Shown in pieces: positions 31,588 through 39,987 of a stretch of DNA of 64,000 bases. The notes under the pieces were generated by a model. That model did no database searches. It saw nothing but the letters and a program-made list of their open reading frames with translations, and had not been told where the DNA came from. Source of the DNA: CBDAQA01 sp965198865 (GTDB lineage: Bacteria > Planctomycetota > Phycisphaerae > Tepidisphaerales > Tepidisphaeraceae); NCBI GenBank assembly GCA_965198865.1, contig CBDAQA010000003.1, forward strand, positions 124,001-188,000, written 5' to 3'. Each line of letters opens with the position of its first letter. Within the stretch, counting starts at the first letter, position 1. The position numbers were made by a program, and so were the translations under genes.

Positions 31588-33306
31588 CTATCGCCGGCCG
31601 ACGACGGGGACGATCTCGAACGGCTTGTTCGCCCAGCCGATCGGCGACGGCAGGCCGACGGTCGACCGATCGGTCGGGCGCACGGCCAGCGCATCTGGCC
31701 CGAGGTCCGGCGTTGAACCGGTGGCCGGGAGCAGGACGATCCGCCAGCTGAACAGATCAACCGGTGGCAGCCCGTACGGCGCGGGGTCGGCACTGACGGC
31801 GATCACGCGCCCCGGCTTCGCCTGGCCGACGAGCCGCTGCGCCGCGGCGCGGCGGGTTGATCGCGGCCCGGTGTCGGCGAGGAAGTTCAGGTCGTAGCGC
31901 ATGCCGTAGAGGGCGGTGGCCGCGACCAGCAGCAGGCCGGCCATGCGGCCCTCCCGCGGGCGCAGCGGCAGTCGCGTCAACGCCATCGCCGCGAGGATGC
32001 CGAGCGCGACGTCCAACGTCAGCGCGAACCGGGCGTACTCGGCGGGCTTGTCGGCGGCGAGCAGGACGAACTGCACCGCGACCCAGATCGCCGGCGTGGC
32101 CAGCAGCCAACCCGGCCGGGCCGCTTTGGCGGGCAGGATCTCCTGCGCGCTGAAGCGAGCGGGCCGGGCCACGCACACCGCCCCGATGATCGCGACGATC
32201 GCCGGCGCGGGCGACATGCCCATGCCGATCAACCGCGCCGCGTTCACGATCGCATTGAACGACAGCCCTGGACGATAAAAGTTCCCGTAGTTCCCGACGT
32301 TCGACGCCAGCCGATCTCGGTGGAACAGCGCGTCGAACGGCAGGTACGGGTTCGTCACGACAAAGGTGAGACCCGCGATCGCGCAGGCCCAGAGCGCCGT
32401 CCGCCACCGTCGCCGTGGTCGCAGCCACGCCGTCACGGGCAACGCGACCCACGCCGCGATGCCGGTCAGGATCATGCCCGACGCCGCGCCGGCCAGGAGG
32501 CCCGCCATCGCCCAACCCCGACCCGTGCGGGCGTGCCGCGCCGCGGCCCACACGGTCGCCAGCGTCAGCACGGTGCCCGCCAGATGGGGCTTGGCCTCGT
32601 GGGCCGCGTTGATGACGACCGGCATCACGGCGTAGATGCCAGCCGCAGTGGCGGCGACTCGCGTGCGACCCTCCGGAAGGAGCCCCGGATGCGCATCCGG
32701 GGCTCCAGTGCGCGTCAGCAATTCCCGGGTGAGCCCGTACACCACGCCGACGCCCACCATCCCCCACGCGGCCGAGTAGAGCCGGGCCACCAGGTAGAAC
32801 CGGGCGAACGTCTCGGGGCGATCCAGGTAGTAGGCCAGGTCGGTGCGCAGCACGATCAGGTGCGCCGCCGCGGCCAGGCGCAGCAGGCCGCCGACGGGGT
32901 AGATCCACAGCCCGCCGTACTGGTAGAGGCGCGGGTCGAGGTCGCCGTGCGCCGGTCGCATGCGCGACAGCGACCGGAACGTGATCATCTCGTCCGGCTG
33001 GTTCGAGTAGAGCCGGTATCGCCGCACGATCTCCGCCCGGTCGGCGTCGGTTGCGTTCAGCACCGTCGGTTGCGTTGCGGGCCCGACGGCGTGCTGCGGC
33101 CGATCGCTGCCACGGTCGCCGCCCGGCTGCCACGGGCCGGCCAGCCGCATCACCTCATCGCCGGTCCAGGGGGGTCGGCTGCCGAACAGGAACGGGTCGG
33201 CGTCGCGCGAGGGGAGGCCCCAGCCGATGCCGGTCCCGAAGGAGCAGGCCGCCAGCGCGACGAGCAGGGCCGGGAGCAGGAACGGGCGGGGGCGGACGGT
33301 CGTCAT
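31588..33306 (-). CDS. GT39/ArnT-like membrane glycosyltransferase
   Basis: 572 residues with an N-terminal helix (about 10-30), an outward loop with the acidic pair WTGDEVMRL near residue 50 (the place of the catalytic Asp in GT39/ArnT enzymes), and some ten further hydrophobic helices to about residue 460. A soluble C-terminal part contains AVSADPAPYGLPPVDLFSW. Such enzymes use polyprenyl-phosphate sugars and act on the outer face of the cytoplasmic membrane. Upstream of the GtrA-methyltransferase gene in a two-gene operon. Residues about 201-209 (TGAPDAHPGL) are encoded by a 28-bp palindrome of family A inserted in frame. Confidence 0.85.
   Translation of the reverse strand: MTTVRPRPFLLPALLVALAACSFGTGIGWGLPSRDADPFLFGSRPPWTGDEVMRLAGPWQPGGDRGSDRPQHAVGPATQPTVLNATDADRAEIVRRYRLYSNQPDEMITFRSLSRMRPAHGDLDPRLYQYGGLWIYPVGGLLRLAAAAHLIVLRTDLAYYLDRPETFARFYLVARLYSAAWGMVGVGVVYGLTRELLTRTGAPDAHPGLLPEGRTRVAATAAGIYAVMPVVINAAHEAKPHLAGTVLTLATVWAAARHARTGRGWAMAGLLAGAASGMILTGIAAWVALPVTAWLRPRRRWRTALWACAIAGLTFVVTNPYLPFDALFHRDRLASNVGNYGNFYRPGLSFNAIVNAARLIGMGMSPAPAIVAIIGAVCVARPARFSAQEILPAKAARPGWLLATPAIWVAVQFVLLAADKPAEYARFALTLDVALGILAAMALTRLPLRPREGRMAGLLLVAATALYGMRYDLNFLADTGPRSTRRAAAQRLVGQAKPGRVIAVSADPAPYGLPPVDLFSWRIVLLPATGSTPDLGPDALAVRPTDRSTVGLPSPIGWANKPFEIVPVVGRR
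32679..32706. repeat. Family A palindrome inside a coding region
   Basis: A perfect 28-bp palindrome with core CCCCGGATGCGCATCCGGGG within the GT39-like gene. It keeps the reading frame and adds a short hydrophilic loop between two predicted helices. All the other clear family A copies in the window are intergenic. Confidence 0.9.
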
Positions 33307-33318
33307 CGGGCTGGGAGT

Positions 33319-33556
33319 CTAACACTACAGCGCAGGTTCATGGTCGGCCGGCGAGAAGGACGGCCACGAATTGCACGAATGCACACGAATCATGGAGACC
33401 GAAGACGAGCACAGCCGAGCCAACTGATCGGGCGATCGGCGGCTGAGGCGCGCGGGCCGGCCCGTCCTCATTCGTGTTGATTCGTGCCATTCGTGGCCGT
33501 TCTTCTTGCAGTCCGAACTGGGGGCGGGTCCCGACGAACCTGCGCTGTAGTGCTAA
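33319..33556. mobile_element. MITE-like element, 230 bp with 17-bp terminal inverted repeats
   Basis: CACTACAGCGCAGGTTC at 33323-33339 and its exact complement GAACCTGCGCTGTAGTG at 33536-33552 bound a 230-base element. CTAA stands directly outside each end (33319-33322 and 33553-33556), as expected of a 4-bp target duplication. Inside is a second imperfect inverted repeat (33356-33393 with 33469-33507) made of CACGAAT words. No open frame encodes a transposase. It occupies most of the 392-base gap between the GT39-like and GtaA-like genes. Confidence 0.75.
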
Positions 33557-33698
33557 TAGGCCGTCGCCATCCCTTCGAGATGTCCGTGCAACCGGCGCAA
33601 AGCCGCCTCGTACGGATACGGCTGGCGTGCCTGGACGGCGCGGCGGATCGGCATTCTACTGTCCGGCTCGCGCGAGGAACCAACCGAGGACCCCACCT

Positions 33699-36323
33699 GT
33701 GCCCCATCACTTCCGACGAACACTCTGGACCCTCCTGTGCTGCGCCGCCGCGGCGTTGCCCGCCGCCGCCCGGGCCGAGGGGCCGACGGTCTACCGCCCG
33801 CCGGCGGTGCCGCTGGTCGCGTGCAACCCGATGTTCAGCATCTGGTCCAACGCCGACAGGCTGACCGACGACGTCACCCGCCACTGGACGAAGCGCGACC
33901 ACCGGCTGACCGGCATGGTGCGCGTCGATGGGCAGGCCCTGCGGGTGATGGGCGACGAGCCGCGCGAGGTGCCGGCGATGCCGCAGGTCGGCAACGCCGT
34001 CGTGCTGCCCACGCGGACGATCTACCAGTTCGAGGGGAGCAACGTCCACCTGACGCTGACGTTCTTCCAGCCGGCGCTGCCGACCGACATCGACGTGCTG
34101 AGCCGGCCGCTGACGTACGTGGTTTGGAACGTCCGCAGCACCGATGGGAAGCCGCACGCGGTGTCGGTCTACCTCAGCGCCAGCGGCGAGCTGGCCGTGG
34201 ACCATCCGCAGCAGAAGGTCACGTGGGAGAAGGCGGCGGTGCCGGGATTCGTCGCGCTGCGGGCCGGTACGACGGACCAGCGGTACGTGAAGCGGAACGG
34301 GGACGACAGCCGGGCCGACTGGGGTTACGTCTACGTCGCCGCCGAGCAGACCGGCGCCCAGGGGTTGATGGCCCCGCAGGTGGTCTGCTTCAACACGTTC
34401 CGCGGCAACGGGCCGATGCCGGGCGACGAGAGCGCGACGCCCCGGGCGGTCGGCGGCGACCTCACGCACCGGGCCGATTGGGACCAGGAGGTGCCGACGC
34501 TGGCGCTGACGGTCGACCTGGGCCAGGTCGGGACCGAGCCGGTCGAGCGCCGCACCATGGTGGCGTACGACCAGGTGTGGGACGTCGACTTCTTCGGCCG
34601 CCGCAGCCGGGGCTACTGGCGGCGCGACCCCGCCATGAACGGCGAGAAGCTGATCGCCCGCGCCGACCAGCAGTACGCCGACCTGAACGCCAGGTGCGTG
34701 CAGTTCGACGCGGAACTGATGGCCGACATCACCAAGGTGGGCGGGGCCGACTACGCCTACATGTGCAGCCTGGCCTACCGGCAGACGATCGCCGGCTGCG
34801 GGCTGGCGGCCGACGCGAACGGCCAGCCGATGTTCTTCACCAAGGAGAACACCTCCAACGGCAACATGGGCACGGTCGACGTGCTGTTCCCGATGGACCC
34901 GGTCTGGCTGTTCCTGAGCCCCACGCTGGCCAAGGCGACCGTCGCCCCGGTGATGGTCTATGCCGCCAGCCCGCAGTGGAAGATCCCCTACGCGCCGCAC
35001 GATTTGGGCGAGTTCCCCAGGGCGTTCAGCAAGAGCCGCCAGGACGGCACCGAGGACGCCAGCGAGCCGATGCCGGTCGAGGAGTCGGGCAACCTGATCA
35101 TCCTGGCCGACGCGATCGCCCGCGCCGACGGCAACACGAGGTTCATCGACCCGTGGTGGGGGATGATCACCAGGTGGGTCGACTACCTGGAGAAGTTCGG
35201 CCCCGACCCCGAGACGCAGCTCTGCACCGACGACTTCAACGGCAAGCTGGCGCACAACAGCAACCTCGGGGTCAAGGCGATCGTCGGCCTCGGCGCCTAC
35301 GCCGACCTGTGCAAGATGCGCGGCGACACCGCCGGGTACGACAAGTACATCAAGCTCGCCCGGGACGACGCGAAGAACTGGATGAAGCAGGCCGGCGACG
35401 GCGCCCACTACCGCCTGGCCTACAACAAGCCCGGCACCTGGAGCCAGCTGTACAACCTGGTGTTCGACCAGATCCTGAGATTGGAGGTGTTCCCGGCCGA
35501 GGTCTACAGGAACGAGGTCGCCCACTACAAGACGGTGCTGAAGCCGTACGGGCTGCCGCTGGACAACCGCAACATGCGGACGAAGTCCGACTGGACGATC
35601 TGGACCGCGTCGCTAGCCGAGAACCAGGCGGACTTCGAAACGTTGATCGCGCCGATGCTGAACTACCTGCAGGAGACGCCCGACCGGGTGGCGTTCAGCG
35701 ACGGGTACTTCGTGGACCGGCTGGAGCGGCGGACCAACTTCTTCCACGCCCGCCCGGTGATCGGCGGCGTGTTCGCCCGCATGCTGACCGACGGCGCGAT
35801 GTGGAAGAAGTGGTCGTCGATGGACAAGCAGGTCGTCGGCACCTACGCCCCGCTGCCCCAGCCGCCGCTGGTGGAGCCGGTCGTGCCCACGTCTGAGGCA
35901 ACGCCGCTCGCCTGGCGCTACACGACCGACCAGCCCGGCCCCGACTTCGCGGAGCCCGACTTCGACGACAAGGGCTGGAAGACCGGCGAGGCCGGGTTCG
36001 GCCACGGCGGCACCGGTGCCAAGCCGCGCACCGACTGGGACACCGCCGACATCTGGCTCCGCCGCTCGGCCGAGGTGCCGCCGGGCCAGCACCCCAACCT
36101 CTACCTGCGCAGCTGGCACGACGAGGACGTCGAGTTCTACATCAACGGCGTCCTCGCCGCCTCCGCCGACGGGTACACCACCGCCTACCAGCAGATCGAG
36201 CTCACCCCCGCCGGCCTGGCCGCCCTCAAGCCCGGCGGGCGGAACACGTTCGCCGTCCACTGCCACCAGACCACGGGCGGCCAGTACGTCGACGTCGGCC
36301 TGGTCACCGTGACCGAGCGCTGA
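33699..36323 (+). CDS. Glutaminase A-like exported protein (DUF4965/DUF5127/DUF1793)
   Basis: 874 residues from a GTG at 33699 (GAGGA 9-13 bases upstream, directly before a signal peptide HHFRRTLWTLLCCAAAALPAAARA). The architecture follows the fungal/bacterial GtaA family: N-terminal DUF4964/DUF5127 beta domain (YRPPAVPLVACNPMFSIWSN), then DUF4965 and DUF1793 alpha-toroid (MCSLAYRQTIAGCGLAAD, GTVDVLFPMDP, DFNGKLAHNSNLGVKAIVGL, WTIWTASLAENQ, RTNFFHARPVIGGVFARML). The name glutaminase comes from fungal members; an activity on sugars or other amides is also possible. After about residue 730 comes an extra galactose-binding-like domain (WRYTTDQPGPDF...), not part of the core family. Secreted. Confidence 0.88.
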   Translation: MPHHFRRTLWTLLCCAAAALPAAARAEGPTVYRPPAVPLVACNPMFSIWSNADRLTDDVTRHWTKRDHRLTGMVRVDGQALRVMGDEPREVPAMPQVGNAVVLPTRTIYQFEGSNVHLTLTFFQPALPTDIDVLSRPLTYVVWNVRSTDGKPHAVSVYLSASGELAVDHPQQKVTWEKAAVPGFVALRAGTTDQRYVKRNGDDSRADWGYVYVAAEQTGAQGLMAPQVVCFNTFRGNGPMPGDESATPRAVGGDLTHRADWDQEVPTLALTVDLGQVGTEPVERRTMVAYDQVWDVDFFGRRSRGYWRRDPAMNGEKLIARADQQYADLNARCVQFDAELMADITKVGGADYAYMCSLAYRQTIAGCGLAADANGQPMFFTKENTSNGNMGTVDVLFPMDPVWLFLSPTLAKATVAPVMVYAASPQWKIPYAPHDLGEFPRAFSKSRQDGTEDASEPMPVEESGNLIILADAIARADGNTRFIDPWWGMITRWVDYLEKFGPDPETQLCTDDFNGKLAHNSNLGVKAIVGLGAYADLCKMRGDTAGYDKYIKLARDDAKNWMKQAGDGAHYRLAYNKPGTWSQLYNLVFDQILRLEVFPAEVYRNEVAHYKTVLKPYGLPLDNRNMRTKSDWTIWTASLAENQADFETLIAPMLNYLQETPDRVAFSDGYFVDRLERRTNFFHARPVIGGVFARMLTDGAMWKKWSSMDKQVVGTYAPLPQPPLVEPVVPTSEATPLAWRYTTDQPGPDFAEPDFDDKGWKTGEAGFGHGGTGAKPRTDWDTADIWLRRSAEVPPGQHPNLYLRSWHDEDVEFYINGVLAASADGYTTAYQQIELTPAGLAALKPGGRNTFAVHCHQTTGGQYVDVGLVTVTER

Positions 36324-36345
36324 ACGCCCGACCCATTGCACGAAC

Positions 36346-36373
36346 GGAGCTCCGCATGTAGATGCGGGGCTTC
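36346..36373 (+). terminator. Family A-related palindrome, possible terminator of the GtaA-like gene
   Basis: GGAGCTCCGCATGTAGATGCGGGGCTTC followed by TGTTTCCC, 23 bases past the stop. The arms differ from the standard family A at two positions. Reasonable as a weak intrinsic terminator. The quoted hairpin is 28 bases with key words CTCCGCATG and ATGCGGGG. Confidence 0.5.
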
Positions 36374-36417
36374 TGTTTCCCCCGCACCGACCCCGATGGA
36401 TCCCGGAGACCCCTCCC

Positions 36418-37488
36418 ATGCGTGACGAGTCCTACCAGTTCCTCCACTCGATGCTGACCACCCCCAGCGTGACCGGCACCGAGCAGCCCGTCGCCCGCGT
36501 CGTCCGCCAGCGGATGGAGCCGTTCGCCGACGCCATCACCACCGACCTCCACGGCAACACGATCGTCGCCCTCAACCCCTCGGCCCCGATCAAGGTGATG
36601 CTGGCCGGCCACATCGACCAGATCGGCCTGATGGTCAAGCACGTGACCGACGAGGGGTTCATCTACTTCGCCGCCGTGGGCGGCGTCGACCTGGCCGTCC
36701 TGCCCGGCTCGAAGCTCACCCTGTGGGGCGCGAACGGCCCCGTCGACGGCATCATCGGGCGCAAGCCGATCCACCTGATGAAGGCCGAGGAGCGCAACGG
36801 CGGCAAGCTCGACGTCGGCGACCTGTGGATCGACATCTGTGCCAAGGACAAGGCCGCCGCCCTGGCCAAGGTGAACATCGGCGACGTCGTCACCTACGCG
36901 CTGGGCGTGAGCCGCCTCGGCGACGACGGCGACCGCATCGCCGGCGCCGGCCTCGACGACAAGGTCGGCTGCTTCGTCGTCATGGAGGCCCTGCGGCTCT
37001 GCCACGAGAAGAGGGGCCAGCTCAAGGTCGGCCTCTTCTCCGTCGCCACCGTCGCCGAGGAGATCGGCCTGCGCGGGGCGCGCACCAGCGCCTACGGCAT
37101 CGACCCGCAGATCGGCATCGCCGTCGACGTCTGCCACGCGACCGACAACCCCGGCGCCGATAAGAAGCTCCACGGCGACGTGAAGATCGGCGGTGGCCCG
37201 GTCGTCTCGATCGGCCCCAACATCAACCCCAAGGTGGCCGAGCTGCTGCTCGCCGCCGGCAAGGACCGCCCCCACCAGCGCCAGGCCGCCGCCGGTGCCA
37301 CCGGCACCGATGCCAACGCCATGCAGCTCAACCGCGCCGGCATGGCCACCGGCCTGATCGGGCTGCCCAACCGCTACATGCACACCCAGGTGGAGCTCTG
37401 CAGCCTGACCGACCTGGAACACTCCGCGGCGCTGTTGGCCGACATGATCCTGTCCATCGGGCCCGACACGGACTTCATCCCGCGCTGA
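36418..37488 (+). CDS. M42-family metallopeptidase (aminopeptidase/deblocking type)
   Basis: 356 residues, ATG with CGGAG upstream. Metal ligands of the M42 (TET) family are visible: His in LAGHIDQIGLM, Asp in AGLDDKVGC (bridging), the catalytic Glu pair in VAEEIGLRGA, Asp in IAVDVCHATD and His in NRYMHTQVE. The PDZ-like dimerisation domain lies at about 75-170 (GIIGRKPIHLMKAEERNGGK). Members cut N-terminal residues from peptides in large dodecamers, or hydrolyse oligosaccharides, in the cytoplasm. One departure is HIDQIG in place of the usual HMDEIG. Confidence 0.93.
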   Translation: MRDESYQFLHSMLTTPSVTGTEQPVARVVRQRMEPFADAITTDLHGNTIVALNPSAPIKVMLAGHIDQIGLMVKHVTDEGFIYFAAVGGVDLAVLPGSKLTLWGANGPVDGIIGRKPIHLMKAEERNGGKLDVGDLWIDICAKDKAAALAKVNIGDVVTYALGVSRLGDDGDRIAGAGLDDKVGCFVVMEALRLCHEKRGQLKVGLFSVATVAEEIGLRGARTSAYGIDPQIGIAVDVCHATDNPGADKKLHGDVKIGGGPVVSIGPNINPKVAELLLAAGKDRPHQRQAAAGATGTDANAMQLNRAGMATGLIGLPNRYMHTQVELCSLTDLEHSAALLADMILSIGPDTDFIPR

Positions 37489-37499
37489 GCGTTCAAAAT

Positions 37500-37563
37500 A
37501 AAGCCGCCGATGATATCGGCGGTCCGCCGAACACGCTGGACCGCTGACACCTTCGGCGGCTTT
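37500..37563. terminator. Hairpin between convergent M42 and DUF4058 genes
   Basis: Arms AAAGCCGCCGA (37500-37510) and TCGGCGGCTTT (37553-37563), flanked by A-rich CAAAATA on the left and TGTTGGTG on the right. A central GATGATATCGGCGG stretch can form an inner hairpin. It may act as a bidirectional terminator. Confidence 0.6.
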
Positions 37564-37582
37564 GTTGGTGATCCAGCCGACT

Positions 37583-38365
37583 TCATGCCAGTAGGCCCGC
37601 CGCCCAGGCGGCGTCGTCGCCCACCAGCGGCGGGTCGCAGGGGTCCCCGTAATCGATCGGGATCCGCGCGTTGGCGTAGGCTCGTTCAAACACGGCTTGG
37701 ATGTCTACCGGTACATCCGGGTCGGTCGAACGCAAAGGAAACCCGATGACCGGAAGCGCCTCGCGCAGGTCGATGGCGTAGATCTCCGCCTGCCGATCCA
37801 GGTGCCCGCGGTGGACCGTGATGTAGTACGGCTTCCGCTGCTCCGGCGTGAGGAACCGCTCGGGGAACTCGAATGTTCGCCGCCCTTCCCGGAGCAGGTC
37901 GATCTCCACGCGGCTGATCCGGCCCGCGCGGTACTCCTGCTGCTTGCGGAGGAACTGGATCCGACCGTCCCCCGACTCCTTGTTGGACTTGCTCAGCACT
38001 TCCACCGACGTGATGACGCGCTCTCCAAACTTCGTGTCGACAATGTCGACGAACGCTTCCCGGATCGGCTCCCCGGCGTAGTTCAGCACCGGTGGCGACT
38101 GAACCAGGAGCTTGAGCGACCGGGTTTCGGTCGCCGCGCCCCGTCCCTTCTGGGCCGGCCAATCAACGACCGCGACGTCGGGGTGGCGATCGGCCGAGAT
38201 CGGCTCGTCAACGTCGGCAATGAAGACCCGGTCACCCATCAGCGCCCGATATCGGGTTGGAAGAGCGGCGTTCAGCTCGTCGCGCAGGTAGGTGATCAGG
38301 GCGTTGTGCATTTCGGGCCAGAACCGCTCGACGTAGGGGTCCATGCCAGGAAACGGGCTCTTCAT
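37583..38365 (-). CDS. DUF4058 family protein (complete copy 1)
   Basis: 260 residues from ATG 38365, starting MKSPFPGMDPYVERFWPEMH, the unmistakable DUF4058 signature. Central part RVITSVEVLSKSNKESGDGR and RISRVEIDLLREGRR (PD-(D/E)xK-like: Glu of SVEVLS, then Glu-Ile-Asp). C-terminal DAAWAAGLLA. DUF4058 is common in planctomycetes and cyanobacteria, often in many copies, with unknown function. The VExLSxxNK and VEIDLL motifs resemble the restriction-endonuclease-like fold. Three more copies (one complete, two broken) lie at 53769, 55298 and 57470. It stands alone between M42 and xseA. Confidence 0.9.
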   Translation of the reverse strand: MKSPFPGMDPYVERFWPEMHNALITYLRDELNAALPTRYRALMGDRVFIADVDEPISADRHPDVAVVDWPAQKGRGAATETRSLKLLVQSPPVLNYAGEPIREAFVDIVDTKFGERVITSVEVLSKSNKESGDGRIQFLRKQQEYRAGRISRVEIDLLREGRRTFEFPERFLTPEQRKPYYITVHRGHLDRQAEIYAIDLREALPVIGFPLRSTDPDVPVDIQAVFERAYANARIPIDYGDPCDPPLVGDDAAWAAGLLA

Positions 38366-38409
38366 ACCGACAGCTTACCGTCGAAGGACCGGGCTCGCCG
38401 GGCCTTCCT

Positions 38410-39987
38410 TCAAAACAGCTTCGGCCGGTCCCCGTCCTCCACGACCGACGTCACCTCGCCGTCCGCGAACCGCGTGACGATCCGGTCCGGCTCGCGCAGG
38501 TCCTTCGCCGACCGCACCACGCTGCCCTTGGCGAGCCGCGTCACCGTGTACCCGCGCTCCAGCGTCCGCTGCGGGCTGAGCGCCTCCAGGTGGCTCGATA
38601 GGGACGACACCCGCTCCGCTCGCCGTTGCAGGTCGACCGTCACCGTCCGCCGCAACCGGTCGGCCGCCGTGTCCAGGCGGGCCTCGCACATCCGCACTGC
38701 CGTGCGCGGGTGGTGCTCGGCCAGCCGCGCGGCCCCGTTGGACACGCCGTCCGAGGCGCGCCGCAGCTGGAGCTGCATCGCCGCCGCCAGCCGTCGCTGC
38801 ATCTGCTGCAATCGCTCGGCCGACCGCGCCGCTCGCACCGCGGGCGCCTGCCGCGCCAGTCGGTCGGCCGCGGAATGAACGGCAGCGGACCGTGTCCGCA
38901 GCAGCGCGTGCGCCGCCAGCAGCAGCGACCGCCCGCGGTCGTCCAGCCGTTGACGCAGGTCGTCGATGCGATCGGTCGGCCGGCGGAAGAACTCGTGCTG
39001 CTCGACGGCCGCCAGCCGGTGTCGCGCCTCGCGCAGGTGCCCGGCCAACAGCCGCGTGATCCGGCCCGAGATTGCCGTCAGCTCGTCCGCGGCCGTGCGC
39101 CACCCGGCCGTCGCCACGGTGGCCGCCTCGGTCGGCGTGTGGGCGTGGTGGTCGGCCACCAGGTCGGCGATCGACACGTCCACCTCGTGGCCGATGCCGG
39201 TCACCACCGGCAACCGGCTGGCGGCGATCGCCCGGGCCAGCGACTCGTCGTTGAACCCGAACAGGTCCTCCAGCGACCCGCCCCCACGGCCGAGCAGGAT
39301 CAGGTCGGCCCCGCCCAGCCGGTCGATGTGCTCGTTCACGCCCGCCAGCGCCTTCGCCATCGCCGCCCCGCAGCCGTCGCCCTGCACGGCGACGTGGCAC
39401 AGAACCAGGCGAACCCACGGGAACCGCCGCAGGATCTTGAGCATGTCCTGCAGCGCCGCCGTCTGTCGGCTGGTCATCAGCACGATGCGCGCGGGGTAGC
39501 GCGGGATCGGCCGCTTGCGCTCCGGCGCGAACAGCCCCTCGGCCTCCAGCTTCGCCCGCAACTGTTGGAACGCCAGCTCCAGCGCCCCCTGCCCCAGCGG
39601 CTGCAACTGCTGGACGTACAGCTGGTGCCGCCCCTGAGCCGCGTACACCCGCACGCCGCCCACGGCCATCAGTTCCATGCCGTTGGCGGGCGTGAACTTC
39701 ACCCGCTCGAACGCGTCGCGGAACATCACGCAGGCCAGCACGGCGTCGGCGTCCTTCAGCGTGAAGTAGGCGTGCCCGCTGGCCCGGTTGTGGTTGAAGT
39801 TGCTCACCTCGCCGCGCACGGAGACGGTCGCGGGGATGCCACTTTTTATGGCCCTCTCGACCAGCTTCGTGACGGCCGATACAGACAGCAGGCCGTCGGT
39901 CCCCGGCGGTGGCGCCGACGGGGCCGAACCCCGCGCGCCGCGCTGCGGCACCAGTTGTTCCCGGACGTCGAAGAAGCCTCCAGCCAT
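38410..39987 (-). CDS. xseA: Exodeoxyribonuclease VII large subunit
   Basis: 525 residues from ATG 39987 (a GTG 12 codons later is also possible; the conserved part begins at LLSVSAVTKLVERAIKSG). N-terminal OB domain (VSVRGEVSNFNHNRASGHAY), catalytic region with RIVLMTSRQTAALQDMLKIL, ADLILLGRGGGSLEDLFGFN, RLPVVTGIGHEVDVSIADLVADHHAHTPTEAA, then a long coiled coil (about 320-440) that binds XseB, and the C-terminal ERGYTVTR. It degrades single-stranded DNA in both directions with XseB. The small subunit gene is not in the window. The ATG overlaps the divergent transporter start. Confidence 0.94.
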   Translation of the reverse strand: MAGGFFDVREQLVPQRGARGSAPSAPPPGTDGLLSVSAVTKLVERAIKSGIPATVSVRGEVSNFNHNRASGHAYFTLKDADAVLACVMFRDAFERVKFTPANGMELMAVGGVRVYAAQGRHQLYVQQLQPLGQGALELAFQQLRAKLEAEGLFAPERKRPIPRYPARIVLMTSRQTAALQDMLKILRRFPWVRLVLCHVAVQGDGCGAAMAKALAGVNEHIDRLGGADLILLGRGGGSLEDLFGFNDESLARAIAASRLPVVTGIGHEVDVSIADLVADHHAHTPTEAATVATAGWRTAADELTAISGRITRLLAGHLREARHRLAAVEQHEFFRRPTDRIDDLRQRLDDRGRSLLLAAHALLRTRSAAVHSAADRLARQAPAVRAARSAERLQQMQRRLAAAMQLQLRRASDGVSNGAARLAEHHPRTAVRMCEARLDTAADRLRRTVTVDLQRRAERVSSLSSHLEALSPQRTLERGYTVTRLAKGSVVRSAKDLREPDRIVTRFADGEVTSVVEDGDRPKLF

